Assembly (NCBI RefSeq): GCF_003217575.1
Contig: NZ_QJTC01000002.1
Span: forward strand, 217,769-281,768
DNA length: 64,000 nucleotides
From: Xylophilus ampelinus
Lineage (GTDB): Bacteria; Pseudomonadota; Gammaproteobacteria; Burkholderiales; Burkholderiaceae_C
Reading direction: 5' to 3'
Each line of letters starts with the position of its first letter. The first letter of the stretch is position 1. Positions 19,273 through 27,015 of the stretch are shown piece after piece. The notes under the pieces were generated by a model. It worked only from the letters and a program-made list of their open reading frames with translations, made no database searches and was not told the origin of the DNA. Both the position numbers and the translations under genes were made by a program.

Positions 19273-19326
19273 ACGGTGAGGACCACAGCCGCTCAATCGG
19301 GTTGCGCGGTAGGTTCTCTCACATCG
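19273..19326 (+). repeat. 54-bp dispersed element, copy 2, preceded by a CCGTAC-TTCG-GTACGG hairpin
   Basis: Homologous to 15839-15892 and ending one base before the pgeF stop codon. A perfect tetraloop hairpin at 19261-19276 and a GCGGCGAGGACC half-copy near 19246 make this instance larger. It lies between convergent gene ends, which suits a termination or mRNA-end function. Confidence 0.75.
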
Positions 19327-20136
19327 TCAGACGCGCAAGATGCAGGCCGCCATGCGCCCGCTGCTGCCGAGCCGCCCGGCATCCCGACGGTGCGAAAAGA
19401 ACCGTGACGGGTTCGACACGGTGCACCAGCCCGCACCGCCGTCGTTGCCATGGACCGCCTGCACCCCCGCCGCCGCCAGCCGCTGCCGCGCCAGGCCGGC
19501 CAGGTCGGCCCACCATTTGCCGGGCGACCCGCCCACCGGCCTGAAGCAGTCGTCGGCCGACGCCTGCCGGGCGACGAACGTGGCCCGCACCTCGTCGCCC
19601 ACCTCGAATGCCTCCGGCCCGATGCACGGACCGAGCCACGCTATCAAATCCATAGCTTCTGGTCGGCCTGCAGCGCCGGCTGGAGCACCGAAACGTTCCA
19701 AAACCGCCTCCAGCACCCCGTCGGCCAGTCCGCGCCAACCCGCATGCGCCGCGGCTACCTGCCGACCGGCGCGGTCGGTAAGCAGAACCGGCAGGCAGTC
19801 GGCGACCATGACGGTGCAGGCCCGGCCGGGCCGCGAGCCGATGCAGGCGTCGGCGCAGGGCACGTCGCCCGGGGGGGTGCCGTCGAGCGCCGCCGTCCGC
19901 GTGCCGTGCACCTGCTGCAGGAAGATCGGCTGCGCGCCGATCGCCTGCGCCAGCCGCGCGCGGTTGGCGGCCACCGCCGCGGCGGCGTCGCCGACATGGC
20001 CGCCCAGGTTCATCGACGCCCACGGACCTTCGGACACGCCACCGGCCCGGGTGGTGAAGACGGCATGCACGCCGGGCGGCGCAGGCCAGTCGGGAACGAT
20101 CCAGTCGGACGAGCATGCGGGAAGTGGAGACGTCAT
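19327..20136 (-). CDS. pgeF: peptidoglycan editing factor (laccase-domain / polyphenol oxidase family, YfiH-like)
   Basis: Cytoplasmic enzyme of the multicopper-oxidase-like family that removes misincorporated Ser from peptidoglycan precursors in E. coli. The 269 residues carry TTRAGGVSEGPWASMNLG, QQVHGTR, VADCLPVLL and the zinc-ligand motif AAHAGWRGLADGV. The ATG at 20136 precedes the first conserved block; upstream residues are not family-like. A 43-bp repeat (19640-19682) lies inside the reading frame and supplies a short linker, part of GRPEAMD, just before the conserved WLGP. Confidence 0.9.
   Translation of the reverse strand: MTSPLPACSSDWIVPDWPAPPGVHAVFTTRAGGVSEGPWASMNLGGHVGDAAAAVAANRARLAQAIGAQPIFLQQVHGTRTAALDGTPPGDVPCADACIGSRPGRACTVMVADCLPVLLTDRAGRQVAAAHAGWRGLADGVLEAVLERFGAPAGAAGRPEAMDLIAWLGPCIGPEAFEVGDEVRATFVARQASADDCFRPVGGSPGKWWADLAGLARQRLAAAGVQAVHGNDGGAGWCTVSNPSRFFSHRRDAGRLGSSGRMAACILRV
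19640..19682 (+). repeat. 43-bp element copy a (inside pgeF)
   Basis: GCTAT-N7-ATAGCT hairpin head, then a 25-bp tail containing GGTCGGC and ending GGCTG. The element lies within the pgeF coding sequence and keeps it open. Confidence 0.85.
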
Positions 20137-20231
20137 GGAGGGCGAAGTGGCGGTAGAGTTTGGAACCCGGGCGGCCAGCATAGCCGCCCGATTCCTCCGG
20201 CCCGCCCCGGTGGCACACTGCCGGACGGTGC

Positions 20232-20269
20232 CTGCGCCACCGGCGGTACCCTGCGCCACCGGCGGTACC
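20232..20269 (+). repeat. perfect tandem duplication, 2 x 19 bp
   Basis: Two identical adjacent 19-mers (CTGCGCCACCGGCGGTACC) lie in the leader of the FAH-family gene, about 60 bp before its start. Confidence 0.85.
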
Positions 20270-20330
20270 CCGCGCCGGCCAAGCCGGCCCCGATCCCGCA
20301 CCGCTTTTCCAGACACCTCCAGGATTTCGC

Positions 20331-21026
20331 ATGAGCTATGTCTTCCCACCTTCCGCACCCGTCGCCGTCCCGGTGGTCGGCCGTCCCGAACAGTTTCCGG
20401 TGCACCGCATCTACTGCGTGGGCCGCAACTACGAAGAGCACGCCAGGGAGATGGGCTTCACCGGCCGCGAGCCGCCCTTCTTCTTCCTGAAACCGGCCGA
20501 CGCGGCGCTGGTGGTGCCCGAAGGCCAGACCGGCAGCCTGCCCTACCCCAGCCTGACGAAGAACTTCCACCACGAGATCGAGCTGGTGGTGGCGATCGGC
20601 AAGGGCGGCAAGAACATCGCCGCGGCCGATGCCTTGGATCATGTCTTCGGCTACGCCATCGGGCTCGACATGACCCGCCGCGACCTGCAGAACGAGATGA
20701 AGAAACAGGGCCGCCCGTGGAGCATCGGCAAGGGCTTCGACCACAGCGCGCCCATCGGCCCGATCCTGCCGAAGGAGCAGGCCGGCGACATCGAGCGCGC
20801 CGAGATCTGGCTGAGGGTCAACGGCGCAGACCGCCAGCGCAGCACCGTCGCCAAGCTGATCTGGAACATCGCCGAGACGATCGAGCACCTGTCGGCCGCC
20901 TGGGAGCTGCGGCCCGGCGACCTGATCTACTCGGGCACCCCCGAAGGCGTGGCCGCCGTGGTGGCGGGCGACGTGCTCGAGGGCGGCGTGGCCGGCCTGG
21001 GCACGCTCGGCGTCAAGGTCGTCTGA
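20331..21026 (+). CDS. fumarylacetoacetate hydrolase-family protein
   Basis: A 231-residue single-domain FAH protein, probably a hydrolase, decarboxylase or isomerase of a small keto-acid such as fumarylpyruvate or acylpyruvate. Metal-binding and lid motifs are visible: CVGRNYEEHA, the acidic HHEIELVVAIG, the substrate loop GYAIGLDMTRRDLQ, and PGDLIYSGTPEGV. The length matches the short YcgM-type branch rather than fumarylacetoacetase (about 420 aa). The NUDIX gene follows after 17 bp, so the two are probably co-transcribed. The substrate is not determined. Confidence 0.9.
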   Translation: MSYVFPPSAPVAVPVVGRPEQFPVHRIYCVGRNYEEHAREMGFTGREPPFFFLKPADAALVVPEGQTGSLPYPSLTKNFHHEIELVVAIGKGGKNIAAADALDHVFGYAIGLDMTRRDLQNEMKKQGRPWSIGKGFDHSAPIGPILPKEQAGDIERAEIWLRVNGADRQRSTVAKLIWNIAETIEHLSAAWELRPGDLIYSGTPEGVAAVVAGDVLEGGVAGLGTLGVKVV

Positions 21027-21043
21027 CCGCACCGCAGCCGCCG

Positions 21044-21589
21044 ATGATCCAGCGCACCCCGATCCGCCACTGCCGCAACTGCGGCACCGCCGTGGTCTAC
21101 CGCCTGCCCGACGACGGCGACACCAAACTGCGCGCCGTCTGCCCGGCCTGCCACACCGTCCACTACGAGAACCCGCTCAACGTGGTCGGCACGGTGCCGC
21201 ACCTGGACGACCGGGTGCTGCTCTGCAAGCGCAACATAGAGCCGCGCAAGGGCAAGTGGACGCTGCCCGCCGGCTTCATGGAGCTGGACGAGACGACCGC
21301 CGGCGGCGCCGAGCGCGAAACCGACGAGGAGGCCGGTGCCAGGATCGCGATGGGGCCGCTCTTCAGCGTGATCAACGTGGCCGCGGTCGGCCAGGTGCAT
21401 TTCTTCTACCTTGCGCAGCTGCTGTCCGACACCTTCGACCCGGGCCACGAGACGATGGAGGCGCGGCTCTTCACCGAAGAAGAAATCCCGTGGGACGAGA
21501 TCGCCTTCAGGACGGTGCGCGACACGCTGCAGCTGTACTTCGCCGACCGCCGGCACGGCATGTTCGGCATGCACCATTTCAACATTTAG
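21044..21589 (+). CDS. NUDIX hydrolase with N-terminal zinc ribbon (NudC-like C-terminal half)
   Basis: A 181-residue hydrolase of nucleoside diphosphate-linked substrates. Two Cys pairs (HCRNC and CPAC) form a zinc ribbon at residues about 9-35. The NUDIX box is GFMELDETTAGGAERETDEE-AG, with the family spacing of Gly, Glu and the REXXEE core (here RETDEE). The arrangement resembles short NudC-related or ADP-ribose/NADH pyrophosphatases. The ATG follows the upstream stop by 17 bp. Actual substrate unknown. Confidence 0.9.
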   Translation: MIQRTPIRHCRNCGTAVVYRLPDDGDTKLRAVCPACHTVHYENPLNVVGTVPHLDDRVLLCKRNIEPRKGKWTLPAGFMELDETTAGGAERETDEEAGARIAMGPLFSVINVAAVGQVHFFYLAQLLSDTFDPGHETMEARLFTEEEIPWDEIAFRTVRDTLQLYFADRRHGMFGMHHFNI

Positions 21590-21667
21590 CAACGGGGAAG
21601 AAAGCCACTCACGCCGCGGCTCTCGTCGACCGATCCCACACCGCCGGATTCGAGAGAAAAATGTCTA

Positions 21668-21710
21668 TAGCCGACGTACAGCGCCGACTGCCAGCTATAT
21701 TTTTCATAGT
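21668..21710 (-). repeat. 43-bp element copy b (5 bp past the DUF1501 gene)
   Basis: On the minus strand it reads ACTAT-N7-ATAGCT, then a 25-bp tail with AGTCGGC and terminal GGCTA. It begins 5 bp downstream of the DUF1501 stop codon. Confidence 0.85.
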
Positions 21711-21715
21711 AACGG

Positions 21716-23029
21716 CTAGACCAGCCCCAGGTCCACCGGCCGCACGCCCGGGAACACCTGGGCGAGCCGCGCGGCATCCAGCCCGTACATGCGGCCGAAC
21801 AGCCCGCCGAATACCGCGCGGTATTCGTTGAGCACCGGAAAGTCGCGGTTCTGGTTCAGCGTGCCGGGCGCGACCGCCACCTGCTCCCCCACGGTCCGGC
21901 CACCGCGCACCGCGCCGCCGGCCACCCAGTAGGTGCTGCCGTGGCCGTGGTCGGTGCCGCGGGTGCCGTTCTCGCGGAAGGTGCGGCCGAACTCCGACAC
22001 CACCACCACGACCGTCTTGTCCCATGCCGGTCCCATCTCCTCGGCGAAGCCGCCGATGCCGCTGCCCAGGTTGCCGAGCAGGTTGGCCAGCCGGCCCTGG
22101 GCACCGCCCTGGTTGACGTGGGTGTCCCAGCCGCCGACGTCGATGAAGCCCAGGTTGAAGCGGTCGCGCATCAGCACCGCCATCCGGCGGGCCTCCAGAT
22201 CGAAGCCCTTGGCGCTGAGCGCACGGCGGTTGGCCTCCTCCATCTCATGGTTGCGGGCGGCCATGTCGGGCGCCATGCCGGCGGCGGACGAGGCGGTGCG
22301 CTTCTGCAACGCCTCGGCCTCTTCGGCCACCGTCTTGCGCAGCTCGAAGCCTTCGGCGATCACCGGCTCGAAGCGGGTGCCCTGGTACATCTGCGCCAGC
22401 AGGGCCGTCTGCCGCGCGTCGAACGGCGTGCGGCCGGTACCCTTGAGCGAGACGTTGGGCACGTTCTGCGGGCCGGCCATCACGCCCGGCAGACCGTCGG
22501 TGAACGCCACCGGCGCGGCGCGCCCGCCCATCGCGCCGGCCAGGCGGTTGAGGAAGCCGCTACCGCGCTGCGCCGTATCGGCGGCGGTGGTGGAACGGTC
22601 GCCGGGCATCGGCAGCCCGGCCTCGACCCCGTCCTGCGTCTCGAAGTGGCTGCGCGAGAGATCGTCGGTGCCGGCGAAGGGCAGAAAGGCGAGCTGCCGC
22701 CGCTGCCACAGCGGCAGCGCGCCGGCCGCAAGCGCCGGGTGCAGGGCCCAGCCGCCCTCGGCGCCGGGCAAGGCGATGGCGGCCTGCGGATCGGCCGCCG
22801 CATCGCCCACTGCAGGCCGGCGGATCGCGATGGTGGGCCGCGACGCGTAGTAGAAATCGCTGCCCGCCGGCACCAGCACGTTGGCCGCGTCGTACCCGCC
22901 GCGCAGGAACACCAGCAGAAACCGCGCATCGGCCTGGGTCGGCAGCGCATAGACGCGCGACCCGACCGCCGGCCCCGCCAGCGCCAGCCCGGCACAGCCC
23001 AGGTGCCGCAGGAGTTCTCGTCGTTGCAT
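21716..23029 (-). CDS. DUF1501 domain protein, predicted secreted
   Basis: A 437-residue protein of the sulfatase-like DUF1501 family. The N-terminus MQRRELLRHLGCAGLALAGP is a Tat-like or Sec signal with a hydrophobic core ending near VYA. Family motifs include FLRGGYDAANVLVP, SHFETQDG, and VVVVSEFGRTFRENGTRGTD-HGHG, whose Asp/His residues are candidate metal ligands. GAGGAG precedes the ATG. Proteins of this type are usually encoded beside a DUF1800 gene, which is the upstream neighbour here. The biochemical role is not established. Confidence 0.88.
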   Translation of the reverse strand: MQRRELLRHLGCAGLALAGPAVGSRVYALPTQADARFLLVFLRGGYDAANVLVPAGSDFYYASRPTIAIRRPAVGDAAADPQAAIALPGAEGGWALHPALAAGALPLWQRRQLAFLPFAGTDDLSRSHFETQDGVEAGLPMPGDRSTTAADTAQRGSGFLNRLAGAMGGRAAPVAFTDGLPGVMAGPQNVPNVSLKGTGRTPFDARQTALLAQMYQGTRFEPVIAEGFELRKTVAEEAEALQKRTASSAAGMAPDMAARNHEMEEANRRALSAKGFDLEARRMAVLMRDRFNLGFIDVGGWDTHVNQGGAQGRLANLLGNLGSGIGGFAEEMGPAWDKTVVVVVSEFGRTFRENGTRGTDHGHGSTYWVAGGAVRGGRTVGEQVAVAPGTLNQNRDFPVLNEYRAVFGGLFGRMYGLDAARLAQVFPGVRPVDLGLV

Positions 23030-23133
23030 CGCATGCTCCTCGCGCCGCAGCGCTCTTTTCGTCGATCGCCTACCCACGGCGCAGCCCGTCCCCGGGCACG
23101 CGGCAAAAGCCGCGCCGCGAAGCCAGGCGCCCC

Positions 23134-23193
23134 ACCAGGGACACCGTGGGTCCGGCTCTGCCGGCCCACCGGTGTCGCCCCGTCGCAGGGGGT
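23134..23193 (-). repeat. REP-like element, copy C (between DUF1800 and DUF1501)
   Basis: On the minus strand the order is ACCCCCT, GGGGCGA-ACC, GGCCGGC-N-AGCCGG, CCCACGG, TCCCTG, matching copies A (30.66 kb) and B (43.95 kb). GGC(C/A)GGCnnAGCCGG forms a short stem. Confidence 0.65.
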
Positions 23194-23231
23194 GGGCGGC
23201 CACACGCAGTGGGCAAGCCTGGGGGTGGGCT

Positions 23232-24833
23232 TCACCTGGTCATCCACTCGGGCGACGACAGCAGCACCGCGTTCCACTCGGGCTGCGACGCGGCCTGCGC
23301 CAACGCGGAGCGGGTCGCGGGGCCGAGCGTCGGCTCGACGAAGCGGTAATAAGTGCGGGTGGCGAGCACCGGAAAACCGGTGCGCGGCAGCGGCTTTCCG
23401 TCGTCGTCGTCGTCGGCGTAGAGCGCGGCCTGGCCGGCGCCGATCGCGCGCGCGATCTCGAAGCGCTTGACCATCTGGCCCGAGCTGGCCCACGCCGCCT
23501 CGGACGCCGGATAACCGTCGGGCGAGACGCGGCCGTAGAGCGGCTCGCCCAGCTGGTTCAACCAGCCGATCACCGGCCGCAGGTTGCCGATCGGCCGCTC
23601 GGCATAGGCCAGGCGCAGCGACGAGACGACGTACTGGAACGGGTCCTTGAACTTCTGCGGTCCGCCTGGGGCAAGGGCGGCCTCCATCTCGGGCGACAGG
23701 AACATCGTGCGCAGCACCTCGGCGATGTCGCCGCGCGAGCGTTCGAAGCGCTGCGCCATGCGGTCGACCAGGGCGGGCGGCGGCGTGTCGGCCACGAAGT
23801 AGGCCGCCAGCTTGTGCGAGACGAAGCGTGCGGTGGCCGGCTGACGGGAGAGCAGTTCGACGGCCTGCTCCACCTCGCCGAAACCACGCCCTTCGATCCG
23901 CTGGCCCAGCACGGTCTTCGCGCCGAAATCGTGCCGCGCCGGATTGAACTCGAACAGGCCTTCGTGCAGGTACAGGGCCTGGCGCTGGGGTGCGAGCCGC
24001 GGCGGCTGGCCGTCGTTGTCGATGCCCACGCCGGTCAGCACCCGGGCCAGTTCCTGCACGTCCTGCTGGGTGTAGCGCGACCCGCTCGGCCCGCCGGCCA
24101 CGCCCAGGGTGTGCAGCTCCATCAGCTCGCGCGCGTAGTTCTCGTTGATGCGGTTGGCCGCGCTCTGGGCGTTGTCGAGGTATTCCAGCATCGCGGGGGA
24201 CCGCAGCGTGGCCATCGCCAGCGTGTCGAAGCGGCCCAGGGCGTGGGGCCGCACCGAGCGCTCCTCGTACTCGCCCAGCGTCCAGCGCACGTTGCCCTTG
24301 CCGGCGTAGACGTTGAAGTGGTTCATCCAGAACCAGGTCATCTGCTCGCGCAACTGGGCGGGCGACCGCAGGGCGCGCAGCAGATGGCGACGGGTAGTGT
24401 CCTGCACCGCCTCGCTGTTGGCGCGGTTGAGGGCTGCGCGGGCCGCCTGCCTCTCGTCCTCGTCGGTCAGGGTATGGATGCGGCGCTGCTCGGCGCGCGC
24501 CGCCCGCAGCCGCTGCTCGGCGCTCTGCTGCGCGACCGGCATCGCGGCGATGGCGTCGGCCAGCGCCGGCGGGTCCTGCGCCGGGGGCGCCAACTGCCGG
24601 TCGAGGCAGGCCTTGCGCCCCAGTGTCTGCAGCTGCCGAGCATCGGCCTCGTCGGCGCGGAAGTTGACCCGGTTGAGCCAGCGCCAGTCGCTGGCGGTCA
24701 GCGCCGCGCCGCTGCCGTCGGCACCGGGCATGGCGCCCGGCACCGCGCAACCTGCGGCGGCCAGGCCCGCGCCGGCGGCGGCAGCGCTCAGCAGCGTGCG
24801 GCGGGACAAGGGGCTATCGGTCGTGGAAGGCAA
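23232..24833 (-). CDS. DUF1800 domain lipoprotein
   Basis: A 533-residue secreted or outer-membrane-anchored protein of unknown activity. The signal is PLSRRTLLSAAAAGAGLAAAGC with a twin-Arg and a lipobox (AAAGC, Cys near residue 28). Family blocks include WFWMNHFNVYAGKG, YLDNAQSAANRINENYARELMELHTLG and FVSHKLAAYFVAD. The preferred start is a TTG at 24833 because GGAG lies 6 bp upstream and the signal peptide begins directly; no suitable ATG precedes the signal. It is followed on the same strand by the DUF1501 gene, the usual genomic partner. Confidence 0.86.
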   Translation of the reverse strand: MPSTTDSPLSRRTLLSAAAAGAGLAAAGCAVPGAMPGADGSGAALTASDWRWLNRVNFRADEADARQLQTLGRKACLDRQLAPPAQDPPALADAIAAMPVAQQSAEQRLRAARAEQRRIHTLTDEDERQAARAALNRANSEAVQDTTRRHLLRALRSPAQLREQMTWFWMNHFNVYAGKGNVRWTLGEYEERSVRPHALGRFDTLAMATLRSPAMLEYLDNAQSAANRINENYARELMELHTLGVAGGPSGSRYTQQDVQELARVLTGVGIDNDGQPPRLAPQRQALYLHEGLFEFNPARHDFGAKTVLGQRIEGRGFGEVEQAVELLSRQPATARFVSHKLAAYFVADTPPPALVDRMAQRFERSRGDIAEVLRTMFLSPEMEAALAPGGPQKFKDPFQYVVSSLRLAYAERPIGNLRPVIGWLNQLGEPLYGRVSPDGYPASEAAWASSGQMVKRFEIARAIGAGQAALYADDDDDGKPLPRTGFPVLATRTYYRFVEPTLGPATRSALAQAASQPEWNAVLLSSPEWMTR

Positions 24834-25034
24834 GCGGAACTCCGGTACGGGGCCGTGGGCTGCAGGGCGGCCTACCGCCGGACGGCGCCGGCGCCGGGGG
24901 CCATGTCGGGCCGCCAGTGTGCGTCCAGGGCCGGCCGGCCGGCATGGAGTTGCGGTGGACGGTTCGTAAAGAAGGCGCAAACCGCGTGTCCCGCGGTGAT
25001 CGGCGGCCGCCGACGGCGTGCGGGCGCTGCGGCG

Positions 25035-25763
25035 TCAGCGGTGCAGCGCGTCGGCCGCTTCCGGCGGGCCGCCCGCCCGCATCCGTTCGATCGCCTGGGG
25101 CCGATCGACCAGCACGCACTGCTTGCCGGTGCGGCGGCAGTGGTCCTGCACCCGCCAGTAGGCGCCGTGGCCCACGCAGCCGGTCTGGCAGATGACCAAG
25201 TCGGCGGCGACCAGGCTGGCTTCCAGCGCCTCGGCATCGTCCTGGTCGCTGCCGCCGTGGTGCAGGAACTGGCCGCCCGCGCGTTCGACCAGGCGCTGCG
25301 CCGCGGTGGCATCGTCCGCATCGGGCCCGACGCAGAGGACCGCCTTGCGGTGCAGATCGGCGGCGACCGGCGCTATCGTGGGAACGGGAACGGGAACGGG
25401 AACGGGAACGGGCGCCGCCGCATCCGGCATCCGGCCCGCGCGCAACTGCCAGCCGAACCGCTCGCGCATCAGGCGCCGCGCCCGCTCCACCAGCGCCTCG
25501 ATCCGCCGGGCCAGCGCACGCCGACGCGGCAGGCCGGGCACCGCGGCCTCGGCACCCAGCCGGTCTTCGCGGGCGAAGGCGAGCGCCGTGTCGCGTACGA
25601 CGACCGCGGCGCGCAGCCGCACCGCCTCGGCCTCCAGCCGCCCGATGGCCCGTGCCTGCGCCACCAGCAACTCGCTGCAGCGGCCCTGCGACCGGCCATA
25701 TTGGCGCGCGAGCGCGGCGTATTCGCGCGTGGCGCTAGGGGTGTCGGCAGGCGGCTGGGTCAT
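25035..25763 (-). CDS. DUF2325 domain protein with coiled-coil N-terminus
   Basis: A 242-residue cytoplasmic protein. Residues about 10-110 are Ala/Arg/Glu-rich helix, probably coiled coil. A repeated Pro-Val stretch encoded by five GGGAAC units forms the hinge, and the C-terminal 100 residues are the DUF2325 Rossmann-like domain (AVLCVGPDAD, LVICQTGCVGHGAYW, KQCVLVDRP). A Fur-like palindrome lies about 55 bp upstream of the ATG, so iron control is plausible. The molecular function is unknown. The start MTQPPADTPS was taken because the longer frame overlaps the regulatory region. Confidence 0.8.
   Translation of the reverse strand: MTQPPADTPSATREYAALARQYGRSQGRCSELLVAQARAIGRLEAEAVRLRAAVVVRDTALAFAREDRLGAEAAVPGLPRRRALARRIEALVERARRLMRERFGWQLRAGRMPDAAAPVPVPVPVPVPTIAPVAADLHRKAVLCVGPDADDATAAQRLVERAGGQFLHHGGSDQDDAEALEASLVAADLVICQTGCVGHGAYWRVQDHCRRTGKQCVLVDRPQAIERMRAGGPPEAADALHR
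25380..25412 (+). repeat. hexanucleotide microsatellite (GGGAAC)5 inside the DUF2325 gene
   Basis: Five exact tandem GGGAAC units plus GGG. The minus-strand reading encodes alternating Pro-Val, so unit changes would lengthen or shorten the hinge without a frameshift. Confidence 0.92.
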
Positions 25764-25817
25764 GGTGTTCCGTCCGGTAGATGCAGGGCCGGCAGGCGCC
25801 GGAGCGGGCATTCTAGA

Positions 25818-25832
25818 TGAGAATATTTTTCA
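25818..25832. promoter_or_regulatory. Fur-like box upstream of the DUF2325 gene
   Basis: TGAGAAT-A-TTTTTCA is a 7-1-7 inverted repeat matching 11 of 14 positions of the Fur core TGATAAT-N-ATTATCA. It sits in an AT-rich island of otherwise GC-rich DNA, 55-69 bp before the DUF2325 start. Confidence 0.5.
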
Positions 25833-25963
25833 TTTACAACCCTTGGTGGTGTGAGTGCGAGGGTCTTGCGACGCCTGTCCGACGCTCCTCGCCTGCCGGA
25901 AACACCCCCTGCGGCCCGCTGCAAAAACGCGGCGGTCGTGGTAAGGGCGGTGGACATTCGGTC

Positions 25964-25999
25964 GGTATCGGTATCGGTATCGGTATCGGTATCGGTATC
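25964..25999 (+). repeat. hexanucleotide microsatellite (GGTATC)6 followed by GGTGGA units
   Basis: Six exact GGTATC units are followed immediately by two GGTGGA units and a GGTGGG. It lies about 190 bp upstream of the lipoprotein gene at 26188. Confidence 0.93.
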
Positions 26000-26187
26000 G
26001 GTGGAGGTGGAGGTGGGGCGGCGATCAGGGCAGGGAGAACCGTGGAGGCTACCGACCCGATGCGCCGCACCGACGTGCGTTGTGCGGCGATGGATAGTCG
26101 CAAATTCGTTGAAGCGCGGCTGGTTGCAAAGTCGGCCGGCGAAGTGATTACAGTAGGCACCGAACTTTTCCCATCGCCTGGACACCC

Positions 26188-26817
26188 ATGAAACACCTCG
26201 CCCTCTGCGCCATGGCCGCCACCGCCGTGCTGGCCGGATGCGTCACCCCGCCACCGCCGCCGCCCACCGTGGCGCAGGTGCTAGACGCCGATCCCACCAC
26301 CGACTGCCTCAGGGCCGCCAACCGCGATCCGCGCCTGACCTTGCTGGAGCCGAAGCTGGGCAGCCTGCGTTCCGCCGGCCAGGCCTCGCTGCCGATGCTG
26401 GCCAGCAAGGACTACCCGACCGCCACCGAGAAGGTCGCGTTGGAAGTCTGGGGCAACGAACGTCAGCGCTGCGTGAAGCTCGGCGAGAGCTACCGCGCCG
26501 CCAACCTGCCGTTGCCGCTGGTCTCGGCCTTCGAGCTGGGCCAGCGCGACCTGGTCTTCCTCACCGCCAAGCTCTACGGCGGCGAACTGACCTACGGCCA
26601 GTTCAACATGCGCCGCCAGGAGCTGGCCGGCGCCCATCGCCAGCGTCTGATCGAGTTCGAGCAACAGTACGCCGCCTACCTGTCGCAGATCGAGCCGCAG
26701 CGCCGCCTGGCCGCCTCCGGCCCGCCGCAGACGATGCCGGTGGCCCCCGCGGTGCGTGCCCTGTTCACCACCTGCAACCGGTACAGCGTCGACGGCGTGA
26801 ACTGCACCAGCCAGTAA
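26188..26817 (+). CDS. hypothetical lipoprotein, 209 aa
   Basis: Predicted lipid-anchored protein of unknown function. The signal MKHLALCAMAATAVLAGC has lipobox VLAGC with Cys18, then a Pro-rich linker (TPPPPPPT). The rest is mostly helical with Leu/Gln/Arg heptads (RRQELAGAHRQRLIEFEQQY) and a pair of C-terminal cysteines (CNRYSVDGVNC) that could form a disulfide. Its upstream region contains the GGTATC microsatellite. I recognise no catalytic motif. Confidence 0.8.
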   Translation: MKHLALCAMAATAVLAGCVTPPPPPPTVAQVLDADPTTDCLRAANRDPRLTLLEPKLGSLRSAGQASLPMLASKDYPTATEKVALEVWGNERQRCVKLGESYRAANLPLPLVSAFELGQRDLVFLTAKLYGGELTYGQFNMRRQELAGAHRQRLIEFEQQYAAYLSQIEPQRRLAASGPPQTMPVAPAVRALFTTCNRYSVDGVNCTSQ

Positions 26818-27015
26818 GGTCGGCCGAGCACCGCCGCCCCTGGCGAACTGCGGTGCGCAATGGTGGAGCCCGGAAACATCCTGCACGACCCTTGCAAAGC
26901 GGTGCTTCGACGCTTGCGGTATCCATCACCGCGGCGCGTCCTGCGCCTTGCCGCCGGGCCTCTCCCCGGTTTTCGCGGGCACGTCACAGTGCATAACACG
27001 CTCTCGGAGGGAGCC

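Larger units (their letters stand above)
25764..26187. other. 424-bp intergenic region with Fur-like box and hexanucleotide repeats
   Basis: Divergent spacer between the DUF2325 gene and the 26.2-kb lipoprotein gene. It holds the Fur-like box near its left end and the GGTATC microsatellite in the middle. Short open frames crossing it are repeat-encoded (Gly-Ile or Ser-Val) and have no plausible start context, so I regard it as non-coding. Confidence 0.7.

Noticed and set aside
25817-26191. Small ORF starting MRIFFIYNPWW over the Fur-like box and microsatellite
   Set aside because: No ribosome site; most of it is repeat-encoded Gly-Ile and it overlaps the operator; non-coding sequence explains it better.
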